A stretch of 64,000 nucleotides of DNA from Sindora glabra (taxonomy: Eukaryota; Streptophyta; Magnoliopsida; Fabales; Fabaceae), in contig CM035230.1 in NCBI GenBank assembly GCA_020226215.1, positions 22,611,883-22,675,882 of the forward strand, given 5' to 3'. Both the position numbers and the translations under genes were made by a program. The notes beneath the pieces are model-generated. The model saw nothing but the letters and a program-made list of their open reading frames with translations, did no database searches and was not told where the DNA came from. Shown one piece after another: positions 20,931 through 33,161 of the stretch. How positions within the stretch are numbered: the stretch's first letter is position 1; every line of letters starts with the position of its first letter.

Positions 20931-22431
20931 ATTCATTACAAGAAAATCTACATTTAGTGACAAAAATTTGCATTGAATTTAAGAAAGGATTTTTCATTGG
21001 TAAATGAGACTACAAGGGTTATCTTTATTTTTTGAATTTAGCAACAAATATTTCAACTTGTCACTAAATCCATTGCTAGATTTTTTTTCGTTTATTTCTA
21101 GAATTTTTATGATTAAAGTTATATTCATCACTAATCTCATTTGTAAATTTTATTGATGAAGTTAGCAATGAATTTAAAAATTAATTTTTCAAATTACCTA
21201 TAAAATGAGGGATGTAATTTGCATGAAATTTTTAAATTTTGCTTCGCAATGAAATGATTTTTTCAAAAAAAATTAACATGGAAGTACTAATGAAAGTTTT
21301 TTTTTTCCATTGCTAATTTCATTGGTAACTTAAATGCATTGTTTTATTTAAAATTTTTATCAACAAAATAATTCATTGCTAGTTTCATTGCAAAATGCCT
21401 ATATATATCAATAGCCACAACTAAACTATTGCTGTGTTTCCTAGAACCAATCATATAGATGATTAAAGTTATACTCAATGTATTATATTTTATTTTAGGT
21501 AATTTAATTATTATATTTTATTTTTATAATTTTATTATTATTATGTGCAATTTATAACTTCATATAATAATTATCCTTGGAATAATTTCGCTATTCCTAA
21601 AATGCCCCTAGTCAAGTATTATTATGAAAATGATAGTAATAATAATCGAGACTAGCATGTATAGCGACTGATGATTACGAATCATGGATATGTAATATCA
21701 AGTTAATACATGAGTATATTGCTAGTGAACAATGTACTGGACTGACCCACTATGAGAATATTGCATGGATAGACGTGTTATAAGTTATTCTCATATGATC
21801 ACAAATACACATAAACCTTTGACCTGAAGTCATTACGGTTCCCTACATGAGGAATTACTTACTTTAATATTATCCTATGTCATATTTAATCAGGATAACA
21901 AGTAGGGCATTGATTGGGTGTGTCATAAATCATGCAGAGGGAAGTGAGTGATGTAGATGAAATTTTGTTACTCTTGTATAAAAGAGAAATATCCTTGAGC
22001 CCCTTGATTGAGTGAGACTTAGAAATGCATGGCCATGCTCAATTGAATTAATATGTGATATTAATCATTTATTTCAAGTCTACTCAGTATCAAGAAATAT
22101 AAATTGAATATTGACGAGGAAGACACATTTTATGCCTCAAGTTCAATTTGGATATTATACAAAAGGGTTATAATGCAAAACATGGATCATATATTAGGTG
22201 GACGTCGAATCACAAACATTCTTACTACTTGAGTGGCAGTGATGTATTGCTAGATACTGTTTACTGTCTATGGCTCAATAATAAGTCATTGTCAACGTAG
22301 TAAGAACCTATAGAGTCACACAAAAGGAGTAGGAATAAGATAATAATTAATTAGACTTTTATTATATTAATATCTAATTAATTAGACTTATTTTCGTGCA
22401 TATATATATTATTAAGAAAAATAAATTCACG

Positions 22432-22433
<2 letters not shown>

Positions 22434-22462
<29 letters not shown>
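22434..22462. repeat. (TA)n microsatellite
   Basis: About 14 TA units inside the solo LTR. Confidence 0.9.
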
Positions 22463-22466
<4 letters not shown>

Positions 22467-22751
22467 GTGATATTATTTGATATTAAATTAATATCAAATA
22501 ATTATCTTATCAGATATTAGATAAATATATTATGAGATAATATTATTTTGATATTTGATAACTATATGCAATTATATAATATTAAGATATTTATATTATG
22601 AGATAATATTATTATTTAATATTAGATAATTAATAGATAAGTCCTATCTCTCCCCATTATCTTTAGGATAAGGATAAGATGAGTTGTTAAGTGTGATTAG
22701 GATTTTGGAAGCATTATCCTAGTTGGACTAGGATTATGGCTTGCTTAAGTT

Positions 22752-22761
22752 CTATAAAAAG
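22752..22761 (+). promoter_or_regulatory. TATA box of the solo LTR
   Basis: CTATAAAAAG, about 345 bp before the LTR's CA end and correctly oriented. Confidence 0.5.
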
Positions 22762-23097
22762 GGACTTGAGGGCAGCACTTTAACAACACGTTAAAAGCTT
22801 CCATATAAACCCTAAATCACTCAGAAAACATCCAATCCTAATTCTCAGAGAGAAAAATGCATCCTAGCAGATTTGTGGAGGGTGAGAGATCGTTGTTCAC
22901 TCCGTGTGGATACCGTAGAGACGCTGTACCTTTCGGCCGACGTTTGATTCATTCACTCTCAAGTTTTAATCAATAGAAACACGAGTGCCTAATAGGTAAA
23001 ACCCTAATCATTGATTTATGTTTTTTGTATGGATCTTAGGTAGAATTCGGATCAAATTTTGAATTTCCGCTGCATATGATAATCCGAATTCCCAACA

Positions 23098-24746
23098 TAA
23101 ACCCCTTATTTTCTACCTTCCCCTATGGTGCTCTCCTCGTCTTCTCCATCAACCATTGCTGCCTTATGCCTTTCCATTGTCCATTGCCATCTTTTAATAC
23201 TTTGCTCTACCGCCATCTAAAAGGAGATTTAATGAATAAATTTTCAACATTTTGTCATTTTTTACATATTAGGATGTTTTATACTTTTTAGTATGTTTTC
23301 AATGACAATTATATCTCTACTTTCTTTAATTTCTATAATTTTATACTTTCTATTTCTTTTATTTCTTTAGTTTTATGCTTTATTTTTTTCAAAATTTTTT
23401 GCATGGATTTTATGCTTTTTATATTTTGCTTCTTATACTGTCTTATATATTTTTTGATTAGATATTTATGAATTTAATGCTTCTTACATTTTCTTCTATA
23501 TTATGAATTTTATGTCTTCACTACCATTGTTACTATCATATCATCATAATGCAAACTTAGTGGACACCATGTATTTCTTTTCGTTATCACATTTTGAATT
23601 TCCTTAGAAAAATTGTATGTGATGTTCATTTCTCGAACTTTGGTAAAATAGTTATATATTTATTAATTAATTTTACCTTGAAAAATTTTATGTGATGTGT
23701 TATTTTTTTTTACTTTTACAAAATACTTTTATACAAAAAATTATACATCATCTATATTTTTTCTTACTTTTATAAAATACTTTTATATTTACTAATCTTA
23801 TATTAATATTTCTAAGTTTTATTTAGAATTAAAAGTTAAATGTAAACTTTGTAACTCTTTAATAGCTAGAAATTAATTCAGATTCTAATTATTATTAGCT
23901 GGTGATAATTTTTTATTTAAGTAATGTTGATCTATATAGTCATTGAGTTTTCTATACTCATTATTATTTTTCTTTCCTTTTTTTTCTTTTTTAAAATGTT
24001 CTATTTTAGAACTCTATATAGCAATTGACATTTTGAATCTTTGAGCAGAAAATTTAAAGGTATTTTTATATTGTTAAGTTTATAACATCTTATTACAATT
24101 TGTGAAATGTGAATGATTTTATTGTAATAACCTTAATTTGTTCCATTTTTTATTATTTTTAAATTGAATCATAATTTTTAGTCATCAAAGAAGTTATGAA
24201 TGAAGGTGTCAAACACAATATTTTAAAAGATACATCATGAGAATATATAATTCCTAAAGTTATATATATCACCATAATTTGGATTTAATGAAATTTTTAT
24301 ATTTTTTTAAGGTTTACATAATAAGCTAATATCAAATTTAGATGAAGGTATGTTATATTTTCTAGTAAATTAATTTGCAAATTGATATGTTTTGTTTCTA
24401 CATTGTTAAGTTTGTGAAATATGTATCAAGAGTATGAAAGACATTTAAGGGTAATGTTACGGTAAATGAAACATTTGTACCTCCTCCTAATAATAAATGA
24501 ATACTTCTCTAAGGGTAAATTTTTTCTCACAAAATTTGTTAGTAACTTTACCTTATGTCTTTATTGTTAATGCAAATAGAAAAACTATTATTCAATTAAT
24601 ATATCTTATTGTGGTAATTTCTATTATTCTTTAATCATAATTAATTTTTTATATTTACTTAACAAACATAACTTTTTTTGCTAGTTTTCACAATAGCTAT
24701 CTTCAATTTTAAATATTAATGAGTAATAACAACCTTCTCATAATTT
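23098..24746. other. AT-rich stretch without a gene
   Basis: Long T-rich and A-rich runs. The short frame at 23076-23291 begins inside the solo LTR and is not convincing. Confidence 0.5.
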
Positions 24747-24867
24747 AGTGAATCAATTGACATATAACTTGTGATAAGATAATAAGATAAGACATTAATT
24801 ACATTTAATGAATGAATCAACAAGTACCTTGTGATAAAATAATAAGATTAGACATTAATTGCATTTA
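24747..24867. repeat. About 60-bp tandem duplication
   Basis: Units 24747-24807 and 24808-24867 share CTTGTGATAA, ATAATAAGAT, AGACATTAATT and CATTTA in order. Confidence 0.75.
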
Positions 24868-25339
24868 GTTTCCTTTTTAATTCATTTATTATTGCTTCCT
24901 TTATTCTTTACATATTGTTATAAGAAGTCTTGTCACCAAAACCTAGTATTTGCTAATCATGGAAATACTAAGTCATGTTGAAATGACTTCTTCTAACGGT
25001 ACGCAAGGAATAAGGAAGGTAATAGAAAATAAATTAAAAAGAAAACTAAATGCACTTATAGTCTTGATTTCTAATTTAATTTGTAATATTTTCTTAAGTA
25101 GAAAAACCATCCTTGTAAAAGCTATAAATGTGAATGATCCACACTATTTAGGTTTATTGTGATTTGCAAGTTCAGTTTTCTAGGATAAGACTTAAAACAA
25201 ATTTCTTATTAGCATTAGTACCTAATATTTATATGTTGATATTTTGTAATTCAATTTATTCATTGTTAACCTATTAAACTGAATCTTAAAGTATCAATAG
25301 GAAAAAGAAAACCTATCTCTCAACGAGGGATGGGTAACT

Positions 25340-26420
25340 ATGGCTTTAAAGATTAAACTAGTTGTCATAAACATAAAGGCACGGAACTATTGTGATGATA
25401 CTATAGTATAGGATTTTCATTACTATTTATTTCCTCTATTATGTGGCCACCTCTATAAACCTAGTTCCTTATACTTTCTTTTCAAAGTCATGAGACCCAT
25501 ACCAAGCTTTTTGACTACTTAGGTTATAAACATATAAAAGTGACTTCTCCTCCCATAATTAGAAAAGCCATTAAATAATCATTATGAAGTGAAATAAAAA
25601 ACTGCATAGGGAATTAAAAATATGTCATCTATAATTAACATATAGTATAAAAGATCTTTGACCCACAAAAGCATCACTTCTTTTTTTTAGCTTAAATGTA
25701 TTATTCCACATCATGCAATAAGTCACTTCATTCACTATTTCTTTCCTTGCTCCATACTTTTTGCTAAAAAAAGTTATCTTAAGTTAACCTAGTATTTCCA
25801 TATCTACTCTTACGGGTTCTTTCCAAGTTGGTTCTCTTAAAAAAGTGTTGCACTTTTGCTGATTTTGGTGGTGGCAAAAAGAAAAACTAATCCAAAATCT
25901 TCTTTAGCTTACTTTTGGATTGCACTTACTTTTAAATAATGCAGTAAGATTATATAGTTAGTTATTAAGTGCAATCTATAAGTGGTTTAAATAGGATCCT
26001 AGGTTAGTTGTTCTCCCTACCACCACCCAAATAGGCAAAAGTGTAACCTTTTTCTAAGTGAACCTAATGAGAAAAAACTCATATTATCAAATGTGGGAAA
26101 ACTAGTTATTGTTAACATGACTTCTCCTAGCAAAAATGAAGTAGTGAGAAAAGCAATAATGAATTAAATTACTTGCTACTTGTTATGAAATAACACATTT
26201 AGGCTAAAAAGAAAGAAGTACATACCTATAATATAAGCAATCAAAGATCTTGGTGAAAGTCTCACAATTTTAAAGAAAAGGTATAGGCAATTGGGTATTT
26301 AGAGATAGCTGTATAAAAGAGGAAATGAATAATGATGAAAATTTCCTTACACTATGATGTCCATATAGTAGTTTCTCGTTTTCATATCCATAGCAATGAA
26401 TTTAATCCTTAAGACCTTAA
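25340..26420. repeat. Long imperfect inverted repeat (arms about 590 and 457 bp)
   Basis: The centre is near 25946. The innermost arms GATTGCACTTA (about 25918-25929) and its complement (25964-25975) bracket a loop of about 35 bases. Outward matches include AAAAGTG and TTGCACTTTTG versus CAAAAGTGTAAC, GGTGGTGG versus CCACCACC, TTTTTAGCTTAAATGTATTATT versus its mirrored form near 26190, AAGATCTTTGA at about 25653 versus TCAAAGATCTT at about 26243, and CATTACTATTTATTTCCTCT versus AGAGGAAATGAATAATGATG near 26320. Identity is roughly 70% by eye. The left arm has about 130 extra bases (25510-25640). No coding frame spans it. Confidence 0.8.
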
Positions 26421-27180
26421 TTAATGAACCCCCATGAAGATGTGGGTTTTTTTCTATCAGTAATCTAAGATTCGCTCATTATATTGCTAGTTACTAAATT
26501 GAAACAGATAAAAAGGATCTATATTTAATTCATTTACTACCAATTCAATGGGGTAATTATAAAAGTACTATTAGAAACAATGAGTAGCTATTTCTATGAA
26601 GGTTTAATGGAATCGGGTAATATTAGTTAACCCTCGTATAATATCTACCCATTCTTCATAACAGTACTCTTAGATTCACTCCATTAAATTAGCAACAAAT
26701 GAATTGAAAGGAGGTCAATTTGTCTATTTCAATTCAATATTTTAATACAAATTGTTTTAAAGGATATGAAAACCTAGAAGTAATGATTTACATCTTAGTA
26801 GTTAATGATTGAATAATAAGAGTGCAATATCAACATGTTATTTGAGATCAAGCAAATTAAGTTTTTTTTAGTTTTCATATATATATAGCTTGGATATTAA
26901 GGTCTTTTAGGATATACATTGGAAATTATTGAATTTGTTGTATTTTTACCTAATGTAAATAAAATATTTGCACTTAATTTTGTTTTACAAATAAGTTGTA
27001 TTTTGTGAAATTTGATTGGAGTATTTGATTGTTTGAAGAGTGTATACTTTATGAATTTTGATAAAGTAGGGATTATGTTGTTTGCATGAGTAGCATATTA
27101 ATCATATTAATGACTAAAAAAATGAATAGCATATTGATAAATTAGCCAAATAGATGAAATTAGGGTTTAAAACTAAATGA
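26421..27180. other. No recognisable gene
   Basis: AT-rich. It may include a weak outward continuation of the inverted repeat (TATGTTGATATT at about 25232 against the mirrored sequence near 26830). Confidence 0.35.
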
Positions 27181-27529
27181 TGGCTTTACCAATGGATTAA
27201 GATTAACAATGGATTTTTGTTTCGTAAAATTTAAGTTTAGTGATAAATATAATGATGATCTTTGTTATGATAAATTTTTCTATCACTAATTCTAATTTTA
27301 GGGATGGAGAATTTGTTATTATGTACTAATTTAGCGACAAAAACATCCATTCCTAATTCTACCTATTATTTTCATCTCATGAAATTACAATAAATATGCC
27401 ATTAGATTTTGTTACTTTATCATTAATTTATTTATTGGTGTTCTATATTTTATTGCTAAATATTTTAATGATGGATTTTGTCTGATTAGTAATGGATATT
27501 TTTGTTCTTAATTAATTTTTTTAGTGATT

Positions 27530-28504
27530 TCCATTTGGCATGAGTTTATAGATTAAGAAATATAATGTTGTGAGTGCCTATATATAAGATTATGTAAAAA
27601 ACCTTCATAAAGGTTTAGGAAAAATGCAGGATAGGAATTATAAGACTATGGTTAGGAATCTTCACATATACTTTTCTTGTAATCTTAATTTATAATAAAT
27701 CTCTTTTCATCCTTTATGGCTTTTTCTATTAAAGTCATAAGGGTGTTTGGTTGGCAAAATATTTTTAACGTTTCTGGAAATGTTTTATAGGAGTATTATA
27801 TTTTCACATTTAGTTCAAAGTTTGAAAAAAAGTACAACATTATCGAGAATATTTTAACAGAAAACCTAACTTTTTTTCAAAATATTCCTATAAAGGAGGT
27901 GAGTACCTTATATTCCAGTGAAATGAGAACGTTGGTGCTGAAATAGAAGGATAGAATCATCCTCGCCTTTTATTATGCCTTAATTTTTTCTCTTTTAGTT
28001 CATTTTACCTCCATTGTTGTTCTTTCTCCCTTCATTATAACTATTTGTCTCCATTGTTATTTTGATTTCCATCTTTCAACTGAAATGTCATTTGCCAAAT
28101 ATAAGAACGTTAGAAGTAATTGATGAAATAGGTTGCTTATCATTAATTTTAGTCATTATTTCATTGTTTATTGCCAAACTCAATAAAAAAACATCATTCT
28201 CATCGATAGGTTTTCTATCAACTCAAAGCAATAGTAACAATCTCTTTTTTCTTTATTATTTTATTAGATAAGTTTTAATTTAAACTAGAAAGTAATTATC
28301 AATATATCTTTAACTATCCTATTTTTTTCTTCCCTTACTTTTTTATCCTTTTTATTTTATTTTCTCAAAGTAAATTCATACACAATCAAGGTTTAAACAA
28401 AGAATAAATTAACTTTCAATGAATACAATGTGGAATTATTTTTATGTATTTTCTTCCTAAAATTACATTTTTATAATTCTACTTGTTAAATATTCATGTT
28501 AAAT
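27530..28504. other. No recognisable gene
   Basis: Starts with TE-like wording (GGGTGTTTGGTTGGCAAAAT near 27747), such as begins several plant MITE families, but I found no partner end. The frame at 28062-28271 is unconvincing. Confidence 0.35.
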
Positions 28505-28614
28505 GTTAAAATATAATACACCATGCAATATTTTTATATATTTTAATGACTTTTAAGGTGTTAAAATATAATACACCATGCAATATTTTTATATATTTTA
28601 ATGACTTTTAAGGT
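28505..28614. repeat. Exact 55-bp tandem duplication
   Basis: 28505-28559 and 28560-28614 are identical, starting GTTAAAATATAATACACC and ending GACTTTTAAGGT. Confidence 0.95.
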
Positions 28615-29534
28615 GTTAAATATTAAAATTTGATTTGTAAGATATTAAAAAGTTTTTAATTATTTATCTAGTTTTAATTAAAAATATGATCTATGATATT
28701 TTATAATAAAACACTTGATAAGGGACTATTTGAAATAATTTTAACATTCTTGAAAATATAAAATATGAACTAAATATAAAAATATAATAAATCATTACTA
28801 AAAAAATTTATAGTGAACTAAACATAGGAATATGACATTCGTAGGAATCACAATTTCAAGAATATGTACTTTCTTAAAAATGTAAGATTTTGTGAATTAA
28901 ATTCCTTTTATAATCATGATTTTGCCCTTTTATTTTTTTAATTACCTTATACTTGTATGTTTAAAGGGTTGATAATTTTCCTAATAGTCGCCAATGGCAT
29001 TATTACCATATAATTTTAACTTGATTGCACTAGCACTATAGCCTTAAACTTGTTTAGGGGCTAGCTACTCTTTAAAGAATAACCCTTGAATTATCTTATT
29101 TTTCAAATAATTTGAGATTGAAATTGAAGTTATTATTATTAACTTATCCATTTATCATTTCATATTATAAGAATTCCATGTGTTTTCTTTGTTCTCTAGG
29201 TGTAAACTATACCCAAATATAGTTTGCACGCTTAGGAGAACTATTAGGAGATGCTATAGAAATTTTAAAATTAAGAAATAATAACAAAGATAATATGGGA
29301 CACAATAATTTCAAGAAGATCGCAAATGGGAATGGGCTTTTCCCTTTAATGTTGAGTGATAAAGTGGATTTATGACACATATCAAATATACAATTATAAT
29401 TAAATCCTATTTAATGAATACTGTTATTGATTAGTAATAAGATTCTTATTGATAAAAGTTTGATAACTTTATAGGATCGATTATCTAATAAGTATTGAAA
29501 GGGTGCACAAGCATTTGTCTAAAGAGCTAGAAAC
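28615..29534. other. No recognisable gene
   Basis: AT-rich and featureless to my reading. A short palindromic stretch AACTATACCC...AAATATAGTTTGC occurs near 29206-29230. Confidence 0.35.
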
Positions 29535-29888
29535 TTGGCTAATGATATCAGGCTAGTGATATGTCTATGTAAAAAGTATGTAAATGTGTTTTACAAACAA
29601 TTGGATACATTGAAGGTACACACAATAAGTAGTAGATTTGATCCATTTTACATGAACTGTATCGTTCATAGTGAAGATGATCACTTGGCTATTGAAGTGC
29701 ATAGGAAAATTGTCAACAACACAAATAAGATGATTGATATCATACATGACTTTATTGGTCCTAATATCAATAATCAAATAAATGGAATTAACAGTGATTG
29801 GTATTCCAAAGCATTTAGGGAGTTGATGCATTTGGATGCCAAGGCTAATTATGTAAGTAACTTTACAATTTACATCTTCATCAAATAA
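29535..29888 (+). pseudogene. Unrecognised coding remnant (117 residues)
   Basis: An open stretch with more balanced composition than its surroundings, containing HSEDDHLAIEVHRKIVNNTNKMIDIIHDFIGPN and SDWYSKAFRELMHLDAKA. It has no ATG near its beginning and appears to open from an alternative codon. Downstream at 30025-30310 further plausible residues (HLRHRKGLVVSSSEAA, then a proline-rich stretch near 30240-30310) are broken by stops. I do not recognise the family. A transposon-encoded or captured exon is likely given the neighbourhood. Confidence 0.3.
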
Positions 29889-30494
29889 TTTTTATCATTT
29901 GTACTTATAATTTCATTTTCTAGACTTAACAATAAGATGTTAAACATTCAAGCTACTTAGTTGCAGTCATAATTTGATTCAACATTAGGGTCGTCATCCT
30001 ATGATCTAACCTATATTGATTAGCATATTATTACTGATGAGGTGTTGGGCATTCATTTAAGACATAGGAAAGGCTTGGTTGTCTCCTCTAGTGAGGCAGC
30101 GTAATAGTACATTGCCAAATAGAATTCTTGACTAGATCTTATGCAACTGCAACTCTCAATGGTTATATCCAAATTAATGCCCATGACCCTTTTATATGAC
30201 AAACTACCACCTATAGATCTCCTAACACCACCTCTCAATTATGATCAACAGTTTCTAGCTCCTCCACCACTACCCTAACATGACAATGATGCTGATAACC
30301 TAACAGCACCATAGTTTATTATATAGAGATCATTTGTTTCTAACTTTCCTTTGTTTGACTTATACATTATTGTATGTCATTTATTTTTATGCCATATATA
30401 TTCTTTTTTGTTTAATATAGTGTTATAATTAGTATTATAATTTTATTAATTATTTAATAATTTTAACAATAATTATATAAAATTATCATATATA

Positions 30495-30760
30495 GGCTAA
30501 AACCATATTTTGATTCTTGTAAGATTAAGTTTATATCAATTTGATCTTTCTTCAAAAGTTTGTATTAATTTGGTCCCTGTAAGTTTATTCCACACTAAGT
30601 TTTAATCTCTTTGTATAATAATTTAATAACTTTATCTCATATATAAAAAGACTAAAATTTAACATGGAATTAATCTTATAGAGACTAAATTGATACAAAA
30701 ATAAAAAAAGGATCAAATTGATATGAACTTAATCTTATGAGGACCAAAACTAAGTTTTAG
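30495..30760. mobile_element. Palindromic MITE, about 266 bp
   Basis: The two halves are inverted copies. GGCTAAAACCATATTTTGAT, TGTAAGATTAAGTTTATATC and AATTTGATC on the left face GATCAAATTGATATGAACTT, AATCTTATGAGGACCAAAAC and TAAGTTTTAG on the right. The flanks ATCATATAT and TATTATATG are similar but not a clean duplication. The layout fits Mutator-type palindromic MITEs of plants. Confidence 0.7.
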
Positions 30761-30819
30761 TATTATATGTTTTAATTGTTATTATATATATTTTGTGTTT
30801 TTGTCAAAAAAACAAAACC

Positions 30820-31159
30820 TAAAACAATGAAGGTCATCGCTTTAAGCAAAAATTATTAATTTTACTAATAATTCAAAATATTATAAAATGACAATAATTA
30901 TTAGTATACATGATTATCTAAAACAATGACTTTGTCATCACTATAAAGTAAACATCAATTATCAACCTACAATCTACAATATTTATTGTGATGATATATG
31001 TCAATGCTATGGACCAATTCAAAGTAATGACATAGCATATGTCCCTTTAATGGCTAAATGCCATAAAGATTAAGCAATAACCTTAAACCAACTACAATGT
31101 CATCACTATAAACCTAAAGCAATAGCAAATGTGATCGTTTGAGTCTTTTTCCCATAGTG
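30820..31159. mobile_element. Possible right end of a second CACTA-like element
   Basis: Minus-strand CACTATGGGAAAAAGACTC ends at 31159. Repeats of GTCATCACTATAAA (about 30930 and 31100), AAACCTAAA and AATGAC precede it, like CACTA subterminal motifs. No matching left end was found. Confidence 0.35.
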
Positions 31160-31964
31160 TGTAATGATATTTGGAAATGAATAAAATTGCATAATAAATT
31201 TTGGTAGCTAGATTTCTTCTTTCCATATTTTTGTGAATTCATGTTTAATGTAGTGTGTTTGTATTGGCATAAAAAAATATGCAAAAAGCAATGAGATCTT
31301 AGTTATTATCGAATAGTTAATGTTGCATTTATCACTAAATTGACTTGTACATGTATAAAAAAATTAATCAATAAATGGAATTTGAATCAAATTTTATAAA
31401 TTGGAAAGATGGTATTTGTGATTACTAGATTTGATATGAATTTGTAAAATGGTCAATATGTTTTGTAATAGTGTTGAAGTTATAATAAAATTATTTGCAA
31501 AAAAAATTAACTAAATCACATCGATTGTGGATGCTTATAGTGTAGATTATTTATAGAATAAAAGTCTAAAGATATTTTCAAAAGTCTCTTATTGAAAAAA
31601 TGTCTAAAATAATGGCAATTTTGAATTTAAGAGCAAAACATGAAAATTTAATGATATGTATTAAATAACATTTATGCAACTATAGGAAATCATGAAAACT
31701 TAAGATATCAATTTTTAAAAATAACTACTGTTTAAGGCTATTTTAATTATCATGATAATTCATGTCAAAAGTTCATAAGTTGATAAAGCACTTGACTGAT
31801 ATCTTAAAGTTTGGCAAGAGCAACATTCTTTAGATATTATCAAATCTAAAATGTCAGTTTCCTATTAATAACTATCATCCAAGGGTTGCTTATAACTTAT
31901 AAAAATTACTCTCTCTGAATATTTAGAGATATCAATAAAATGTAGAGATAGGTTGTAATCTAAA
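31160..31964. other. No recognisable gene
   Basis: AT-rich with no reading frame of note. Confidence 0.4.
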
Positions 31965-32290
31965 TTATAATTAGAAAAAGCCACATGTCTATTCTTGCAT
32001 GGATAGGTTTGTAGTTGCATGAATCATTATGTGGCTTCTTCTTATCATAATTAATCATTAGTTTACAACCCATTTACACCTTCCAACTTAAAAGCCCTTA
32101 AACAACATAATGATAGGTAGCAATTTGAAGGTAAATTTTTGTAAGAATAAGTTACATATCCATTCTTGAATTGATAGATTTGTAGATGCAAGAATCATTA
32201 TATGGTTATTTCTCACTATAATTTATCATCAATTTATAAACTACCTACACCCTCCAATTAAGAATCTCTCAAGCAATATGAAGGAATTCC
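31965..32290. repeat. Diverged tandem duplication of about 180 bp
   Basis: ATGTCTATTCTTGCATGGAT, GGTTTGTAGTTGCATGAATC and ACCTTCCAACTTAA near 31985-32090 recur in modified form near 32158-32265 (CATTCTTGAATTGATAGATT, TGTAGATGCAAGAATC, ACCCTCCAATTAA). Confidence 0.75.
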
Positions 32291-32451
32291 CAACAAGGAA
32301 TACACACTTTTCCTTTTTCATTAGTATAATGTCCTTTTTAAGTGTATGCTTATTGTAAATGAAAATTTTATTATTCACTATTTCTAATATTCTTCTCATT
32401 GGAAGGACTTGTATGCACATTGTGGCTATGATCATAAGCATCTTACAAAGC

Positions 32452-32486
32452 ATTTGAAAGGATTTCAAACAAGAATCCTTTCAAAT
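32452..32486. repeat. Perfect 13-bp hairpin
   Basis: ATTTGAAAGGATT and AATCCTTTCAAAT separated by nine bases. Confidence 0.85.
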
Positions 32487-33156
32487 ACTATTGCAAAATC
32501 CTTATGCTTATTATTGAACTACTAGTACAAGTAGTGGTAATGTTGAATATAACAAACTATGTCTTTTATCTTAGAAGTTGTCTCTGTTGGATATAACAAT
32601 CCATGCCCTCCACCAAAAAGAGTGCTTTTGATTTGAAGAATGTAAATTCTCATATTCATCACTAAATTGGCTATTATGAAGGTTTTAAAATTCATCAAAT
32701 TTCCTTCAAGGATTCTTTTTATAGATTCTAGAATCTTCTTAATTATCATAGTGTTGAATATGATGATCTACAACCTTCATCTCAAAATCCATCTTTGTTA
32801 AAGGATTTTAGAAGCTGTCAATCTACACTAATCATCAAAGAAGTCATCTCTAATATTCTCAACATTTTTTTGTTCATTGAAAATTATGGTGTTTTTTTGT
32901 GTATATGTTGATATACTATTATAAAAATAAATGAAATTGCAAGCTATATTTCTATAATTTTCTTTCTTTTTCTTTTTTTTATACATTTACATTCATTCTT
33001 TTGTTGTTTATATGTATTTAATCATATAAGAAAAATGTGAAAATATAATAAAGAATTTTAACAATATCAATTTCACATACGATAAGTTGAATTTAAAAAG
33101 AAATCAATCATTTCATAAAATGATATTAATGTTCTTGCAAAATTTATACCTAAACT
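32487..33156. other. No recognisable gene
   Basis: The minus-strand frames at 32241-32468 and 32522-32749 lie in repeated, AT-rich sequence. A short repeat GTTGAATATAACAAACTATG / GTTGGATATAACAATCCATG occurs at 32541-32605. Confidence 0.4.
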
Positions 33157-33161
33157 TTAAA

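Larger units (their letters stand above)
21575..23097 (+). mobile_element. Copia-type solo LTR
   Basis: Begins near CCTTGGAATAATTTCGC (TGTTGG with the first two bases mutated). It ends TTTCCGCTGCATATGATAA and then CCGAATTCCCAACA, the familiar end of a widespread copia LTR family. TATA box CTATAAAAAG is at 22752-22761. No primer site follows 23097, so this is a solo or truncated LTR. The target duplication is not clear. Confidence 0.7.
20934..27526. mobile_element. Probable decayed CACTA-like element with nested insertions
   Basis: The left end reads CATTACAAGAAAATC. The right end on the minus strand reads CACTAAAAAAATTAA. Both lie beside ATT (20931-20933 and 27527-27529), a possible 3-bp duplication. 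Inside both ends are repeats of TTAGTGACAAAA and TTAGCGACAAAA, GCAATGAAAT and similar, as in CACTA subterminal regions (20950-21420 and 27180-27520). No transposase could be read. A solo LTR and a long inverted repeat lie inside. A 3-bp duplication and eroded ends are weak evidence, so treat the pairing as a hypothesis. Confidence 0.4.

Noticed and set aside
25340..26420. CRISPR-like array or terminal repeats of an LTR element
   Set aside because: The repeats are inverted, not direct or regularly spaced, and there are no TG/CA ends.
27745..28885. Possible hAT or Harbinger element starting GGGTGTTTGGTTGG
   Set aside because: No matching inverted end or target duplication could be found.
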